Shown piece after piece: positions 59,871 through 64,000 of a stretch of 64,000 nucleotides of DNA. Source of the stretch: Mucilaginibacter arboris (lineage in GTDB: Bacteria; Bacteroidota; Bacteroidia; Sphingobacteriales; Sphingobacteriaceae). The notes below the pieces were generated by a model, which saw only the letters and a program-made list of their open reading frames with translations, did no database searches and was not told the DNA's origin. The position numbers and the translations under genes were made by a program. The number at the start of each line of letters is the position of its first letter. The first letter of the stretch is position 1. Where the stretch lies: contig NZ_WPIK01000008.1 in the NCBI RefSeq assembly GCF_009754915.1, forward strand, positions 1 to 64,000. The letters run 5' to 3'.

Positions 59871-61232
59871 CTACGAAGCTTTAAACTCGATCGTAAAAAC
59901 AGACCCTTTGCTGGCAACAGAATGAAAACTGATGTTCCCTTTAAATAAACGGACCACTTTATCGGCAATATACAAACCAATGCCGCTGCCCAGGAAACCA
60001 TAAGCGTTTTCTCCCCTGAAAAACGGGTTGAAGATCTGGTCGCGGTTAATTTCTGTAACACCGATCCCCTGGTCTTTTACTTGTATTTGTATCCGTTTAT
60101 CATCCGCTAAAAGCGTAAGCTGAACGGGTTTATCTTCAGAAAACTTAAAGGCATTTCCAATAATATTATTTAAAGCAATAATTAAAAGCTGCCGGTTTAC
60201 TGATAAAGTAAGGTGGGCTTCATCTTCCGGCAGTTGCAGCATCGAAACATCCAGCATCTTTTTGCCGTACTTTTTGTTCCATTGTTGCTGCAGTTCCCAC
60301 ACCAGGTCATCTATACGTACATTCGATTGCTGAGCGATGGTATAATCGGCATCAACCTGGGCAAGTTCCATTAAATTGCTGATGGTTTCTTTTAATTTTT
60401 CAGAATCATGGAGGATAGATCTGAGCAGTAACTGATATTCTGCTTCGCTTCGCGGACGGTATAAAGCCACCTCGATCTCGCCGATAATACTGGTAACCGG
60501 TGTCCGTAATTCATGCGAAGCATTGGCAATATACGTTTTCTGCATCTCAAAAGCATTTTCCAGGTGCTCCAGCAGTTGGTTAAAGTTCCGGGCCAGTTCG
60601 CTTATTTCATCCTTGTTGTGGTCTTCCTTAACCCGCAGGTTCAGGTTATTTGCTTTGATCCGTTGCATTTGCTTTACTACTTTATCTAAAGGCAGCAATG
60701 CTCCCTGCGCAAACCATCTGCTTATAAAAAATAAACTGATGCCCACCGATACAAACAGAAAGAGCATGATTTCCCACATCTGTTTCAACCGGTGCAAACC
60801 TTCAAAATCACTTGCCGAAACCAGGATCACGAAATTTCCCTGGTTGTCTTTGTAGTAAATGCCAACCGCCTGCCGGTTTCCTTCCACAAATTGCAAATAG
60901 CCTTTTTGGCGCACCTGGTTAATAATGGCTGCATTCCAGTACTGCATTTTATCCTGTATAAACTCGGCATTGTTATCACTGTTATAAATCCTTACCACCT
61001 CGCCCGGCAGCTCGTTTAAATATAATATCCTGACCTTGTTAAGCGAGTCTGTAGATATTTCGTCGGCCTCGAGGTAAAGCCTTGCCGTAACATTTGCCCG
61101 TTCTTTTAAATGCAGGTAAAAATCATCACGAAAAAATACAACGAAGGAAAGATAAATGGCAATAAAAACAGCCAGCAACACACCCGAGCTAATTAAGGTG
61201 AAATAAAGGGAAAGGCGGTTCTTGATTTTCAT
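59871..61232 (-). CDS. sensor histidine kinase of the metal efflux locus
   Basis: 453 aa. Two membrane helices (about 13-35 and 152-172) bracket a periplasmic sensor; HAMP about 173-225; H-box NASHELRTPVTSI with H240; N-box ALNNIIGNAFKFS; G-box KDQGIGVTEINRDQIFNPFF and GSGIGLYIADKVV. It probably responds to excess metal like CzcS/CusS and phosphorylates the regulator encoded 12 bases upstream. Confidence 0.93.
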   Translation of the reverse strand: MKIKNRLSLYFTLISSGVLLAVFIAIYLSFVVFFRDDFYLHLKERANVTARLYLEADEISTDSLNKVRILYLNELPGEVVRIYNSDNNAEFIQDKMQYWNAAIINQVRQKGYLQFVEGNRQAVGIYYKDNQGNFVILVSASDFEGLHRLKQMWEIMLFLFVSVGISLFFISRWFAQGALLPLDKVVKQMQRIKANNLNLRVKEDHNKDEISELARNFNQLLEHLENAFEMQKTYIANASHELRTPVTSIIGEIEVALYRPRSEAEYQLLLRSILHDSEKLKETISNLMELAQVDADYTIAQQSNVRIDDLVWELQQQWNKKYGKKMLDVSMLQLPEDEAHLTLSVNRQLLIIALNNIIGNAFKFSEDKPVQLTLLADDKRIQIQVKDQGIGVTEINRDQIFNPFFRGENAYGFLGSGIGLYIADKVVRLFKGNISFHSVASKGSVFTIEFKAS

Positions 61233-61244
61233 TTTGCCAGCCAG

Positions 61245-61913
61245 TTATTTCAAAATATATCCTTTGCCAATAACCGTATGTACCAGTTTTCGATCATGCC
61301 CTTTCTCTATTTTTTTGCGTAGGTAGTTAACGTAAACATCGATCATATTCGTACCTGTATCAAAGTCAATCCCCCAAACTTCTTTAGCAATGGTTTGCCT
61401 GGTTAAAATTTTATTTTTATTGCGGATAAAAAGCGCCAGCAGATCAAACTCCTTAGCGGTTAAATTGACGGCGGTGCCTGCCCTGGTTACTTCATTGTTT
61501 AAAGTATTCAGCACGATGTCTTCAAATTCAAGAACAGGCGCAGCGCTTTGGTTTTTTCTTCTCAGCAGTGCTTCAATACGTGCCAGCAGTTCGTTAAAAT
61601 GAAACGGTTTAAGCAGGTAATCATCTGCACCTGCCTTCAGGCCTTTTACCTTATCCTCAACCGTTCCTAAGGCCGTAAGCATCAGGATAGGCACTTCTGT
61701 ATTTTTTAAGCGGATTTGTCGGCAAAGTTCTACACCGTTAACGTAAGGCAGCATCACATCAAGGATAATTAAGCTGTATTCCATGTTCAGAACACGCTTT
61801 AATGCTGCCGCACCATCTGGTGCAAGTTCAACATTAAACTGGTTTTCTTCCAGTCCTTTTTTAATAAAAGCGGCTACTTTTTCCTCGTCCTCAACTAAAA
61901 GTATATTGATCAT
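61245..61913 (-). CDS. OmpR/PhoB-family response regulator
   Basis: 222 aa from the ATG at 61913. Receiver domain with phospho-acceptor D52 in LIILDVMLPYVNG, conserved LTALG and K at LLKPFHFNELLARI. A winged-helix DNA-binding domain follows (about 125-222) with FDLLALFIRNKNKILTRQ and VDVYVNYLRKKIE. It is the CzcR/CusR-like partner of the kinase downstream and is likely to activate the efflux operon. Confidence 0.94.
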   Translation of the reverse strand: MINILLVEDEEKVAAFIKKGLEENQFNVELAPDGAAALKRVLNMEYSLIILDVMLPYVNGVELCRQIRLKNTEVPILMLTALGTVEDKVKGLKAGADDYLLKPFHFNELLARIEALLRRKNQSAAPVLEFEDIVLNTLNNEVTRAGTAVNLTAKEFDLLALFIRNKNKILTRQTIAKEVWGIDFDTGTNMIDVYVNYLRKKIEKGHDRKLVHTVIGKGYILK

Positions 61914-61950
61914 TGCTGGAGGCAAATATAACGGAACGGTTTATGGGATT

Positions 61951-61974
61951 ATGCTTCTTTTACCGCCTAAATTC
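61951..61974 (+). repeat. ATGCTTCTTTTA element
   Basis: An exact core at 61951-61962, spacer CCGCC, right half TAAATT, between the divergent response regulator and PKD-protein genes. The remaining leader to 62190 shows no other feature. Confidence 0.85.
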
Positions 61975-62190
61975 TACTGTATATTTTGTGGATGGCGTTT
62001 CTGTCGATACAATTGACGGCTTCATCGACACAAGGATAAAAATAACGCCTTATATTTACAATCTTGCCCAGTTATCATTAAAATATCTTTCCCTACTACT
62101 GTTTTGTATATGTTTGATTTTCTGAAAAGTTTGTTTACCATTTCGGAAGCTGCTGATCGTAATGCTTTAAGAAACCAGGCTGCAAATAGT

Positions 62191-64000
62191 ATGAGAAGCT
62201 TATGCGGCATAAACAGATATTGTTGTAGTGCTTTTTTTACCGTCTTATTTTTAGTATTAACAGGCAGCAAAGGTTTTGCACAATTATGTACCGGAAGTTT
62301 AGGCGACCCGGTAATTAGCATCAACTTTGGCTCTGGTACGGCAACTCATGCCGGCGCATTGCCTTCTGGCGAAACGAGTTATACTTACAGTTCGGCTGAT
62401 TTCCCGACAGATGGTTCTTATACGATAGAAAACACAACTGCCGGAGCAGGGAATGTCTGGTGGTCAACCACAGATCATACCGGCAATATAGGCGGTTATA
62501 TGATGGTGGTAAACGCAAGTGTATCCAAAACCGATTACTTTTATAAAAGCCCAGTTGGTGGTTTATGCCCCGGTACAACTTATGAATTTGCTGCATGGGT
62601 TGTAAATTTATTACGCTCACGGGATATTAGTCCGCCTGATATTACTTTTACCATATCAACTACCAGTGGAACGGTTTTAGGAACTTACGATACCGGAACT
62701 ATTCCGTTAACATCAAGCGGCGCAACCTGGAAGCAGTACGGACTTTATTTTACTACTCCGGCGAACGTTTCTGATGTAGTTATCCAAATGACCAATAACA
62801 GTGCGGGCGGCGCACCGGCCAATGATCTGGCTTTGGATGATATTACCTTTCGCCCTTGCGGCCCAACCATGGTTGCAAGTTTTAACTCATCCAGTGCGGT
62901 AACTACGCAAACCACTTGTGCAGGTTCAAACCAAACTTTTACTTTAAGTTCGGCAGTTTCTACCGGTTATACCAATCCTGCTTATCAATGGCAGGTAAAT
63001 TCGGGAAACGGCTGGACGAATATTACCGGTGCCACAGCAACAACTTATACGGTCACTTCGCCAACAACTGCCGGAACATATCAATACCGTTTGGTAAGTG
63101 CAGAAGCTGCAAATATTGGCTCTACTTCTTGCCAGGTGGCCTCAAACCTGCTTACTTTAACGGTAACTGCTGTCCCGGTGGCTGCTTTTACCGTTGCTGC
63201 CAATACTTGTTTGGGCGATGCTACTGTTTTTACAGATAATTCTATCTCAAACGGGCTAACCATAACTTCCTGGCTTTGGGATTTTGGCGACGGACAAACT
63301 TCAACCCAACAAAACCCAACGCACGCTTATACCAGTGCCGGAAATTTTACAGTAATCTTAACCGTTAGCGCTGGTAGCAGTAGTTGTACGGCAACGCCTG
63401 TTACAAAAACCATTCATATCGGTGCAAAACCAGTTGCAAGTTTTACGGCTTCCACACCAAATTGCGCCGGGCAAGCAGTTACTTTTTCCGATCAATCCAC
63501 CACTTCGGAAGGAACCATTACGCAATGGGTTTGGAATTTTGGCGATCAATCAGCCAGTCAGACGTTAACTACCAATGCTTCTTTTACCCATACTTTTTTG
63601 GCAGCAGGAACTTATACGGTTACTTTGCAGGTTACAACTAATGCAGGCTGCGTAAATACTTCAACCCAAACTATCGTAATCCATCCTTTACCTGTTGCTG
63701 ATTTTTCTTTGCCTGATGTTTGTTTATCAGATGCTTATGCAAAATTTACCGATAAAAGCAGCATTGCAGATAATACCCAGTCCGGCTTTATTTATTTATG
63801 GAACTTTGGCGATCAAAATGCTACTGCCGCAAATCCCAATACTTCTACCGTTCAAAATCCTCAGCATAAATACACTCAAACCGGTAATTACATCGTTACT
63901 TTAACGGTAACTTCTGCAAGTGGCTGTGTTTCGGCGGTCAAATCTCAAACTTTTACGGTTAACGGCGCTATTCCGGTTGCTTCTTTTACAGCCGAAAATA
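62191..64000 (+). CDS. PKD-repeat secreted protein, partial at window end
   Basis: The frame is open from an ATG at 62110 to the window edge; the ATG at 62191 starts a better signal peptide (hydrophobic SAFFTVLFLVLTG, cleavage after GFA). At least 603 aa are present. A jelly-roll-like segment (about 30-235) is followed by a Cys-containing Ig-like unit (about 240-325) and three PKD-type units marked WDFGDG near 363, WNFGDQ near 448 and WNFGDQ near 537. Such proteins are exported to the surface, often by the type IX system; the C-terminal sorting signal lies outside the window. Confidence 0.88.
   Translation, partial: MRSLCGINRYCCSAFFTVLFLVLTGSKGFAQLCTGSLGDPVISINFGSGTATHAGALPSGETSYTYSSADFPTDGSYTIENTTAGAGNVWWSTTDHTGNIGGYMMVVNASVSKTDYFYKSPVGGLCPGTTYEFAAWVVNLLRSRDISPPDITFTISTTSGTVLGTYDTGTIPLTSSGATWKQYGLYFTTPANVSDVVIQMTNNSAGGAPANDLALDDITFRPCGPTMVASFNSSSAVTTQTTCAGSNQTFTLSSAVSTGYTNPAYQWQVNSGNGWTNITGATATTYTVTSPTTAGTYQYRLVSAEAANIGSTSCQVASNLLTLTVTAVPVAAFTVAANTCLGDATVFTDNSISNGLTITSWLWDFGDGQTSTQQNPTHAYTSAGNFTVILTVSAGSSSCTATPVTKTIHIGAKPVASFTASTPNCAGQAVTFSDQSTTSEGTITQWVWNFGDQSASQTLTTNASFTHTFLAAGTYTVTLQVTTNAGCVNTSTQTIVIHPLPVADFSLPDVCLSDAYAKFTDKSSIADNTQSGFIYLWNFGDQNATAANPNTSTVQNPQHKYTQTGNYIVTLTVTSASGCVSAVKSQTFTVNGAIPVASFTAEN
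63575..63597 (+). repeat. ATGCTTCTTTTA element inside the PKD protein gene
   Basis: An exact core at 63575-63586, encoding NASFTHTF in a PKD unit. A one-base variant (TTGCTTCTTTTA, 63977-63988) encodes VASFTAE in a later unit; there the peptide repeat itself may explain it. Confidence 0.75.

Noticed and set aside
1-64000. CRISPR array formed by the repeated ATGCTTCTTTTA sequence
   Set aside because: Copies are dispersed over 64 kb in both orientations with irregular spacing of hundreds to thousands of bases, and no cas genes occur.

Overview
The window looks like chromosome from a Bacteroidota bacterium, most likely Sphingobacteriaceae (Pedobacter- or Mucilaginibacter-like). This rests on family content: a TonB-dependent receptor followed by a DUF4249 lipoprotein, an MG2/carboxypeptidase-regulatory giant protein, a DUF6934 gene, PKD-repeat secreted proteins, GH9/GH3/GH43 glycosidases, and TAnnTTTG-type -7 promoter boxes before rpsF and tRNA-Phe. 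The genus is inference. No rRNA, CRISPR array, prophage or intact insertion sequence is visible.

Layout. 1-1.7 kb: a frameshifted DUF6934 gene with a coupled 54-aa ORF, then a TPR protein. 1.9-9.1 kb: housekeeping genes (Nfu-type Fe-S protein, purB, nuoC-nuoD with pdxH), three tandem paralogous mini-lipoproteins, and an ECF sigma factor followed by an anti-sigma-like/trypsin-like protease fusion. 9.2-18.1 kb: YqgE, an RluA-type synthase, a DUF2231-Rieske fusion, manA, a MntA/HepT toxin-antitoxin pair, icd, an acidic protein, dnaX and a Uma2 protein. 18.2-23.8 kb: a GH43 enzyme, then a visibly AT-rich block with a DPPR-synthase-like UbiA prenyltransferase, two paralogous polytopic proteins and a HAD phosphatase. 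23.9-27.7 kb: rpsF-rpsR-rplI, mtgA, OsmC, two conserved proteins and tRNA-Phe. 27.8-40 kb: GH9 cellulase, GH3 beta-glucosidase, TonB receptor plus DUF4249, an MFS exporter and the MG2 protein. 40-54 kb: an APC permease and a potassium island (kup, a sigma54-type response regulator, kdpF-A-B-C, a KdpD lacking its kinase, and a separate histidine kinase), with an IS256-type transposase relic before kdp. 54-62 kb: a CzcA-type efflux system with its two-component pair, visibly richer in GC. 62-64 kb: the start of a PKD-repeat secreted protein cut by the window edge.

The strongest unexplained signal is a short dispersed element. Its core is ATGCTTCTTTTA, followed by 4-6 variable bases and TAAAA. 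By hand I count 33 exact 12-mer cores (20 on +, 13 on -) plus about 12 one- or two-base variants. Most lie between genes, usually just after stop codons; several form inverted pairs in which the variable bases are complementary between the two copies. Eight exact cores lie inside genes, in five of the six possible reading frames, encoding signal-peptide, lipobox, linker or C-terminal residues. The pattern resembles DNA uptake sequences or REP elements, but I know of no description of this one in Bacteroidota.

Functionally, two modules stand out. The UbiA/GT-C/HAD cluster could make and use a polyprenyl-phosphate pentose. The kup/kdp island appears rewired to a sigma54-dependent regulator, with a shared TATCA-N3-TGAT palindrome upstream of both kup and kdp.
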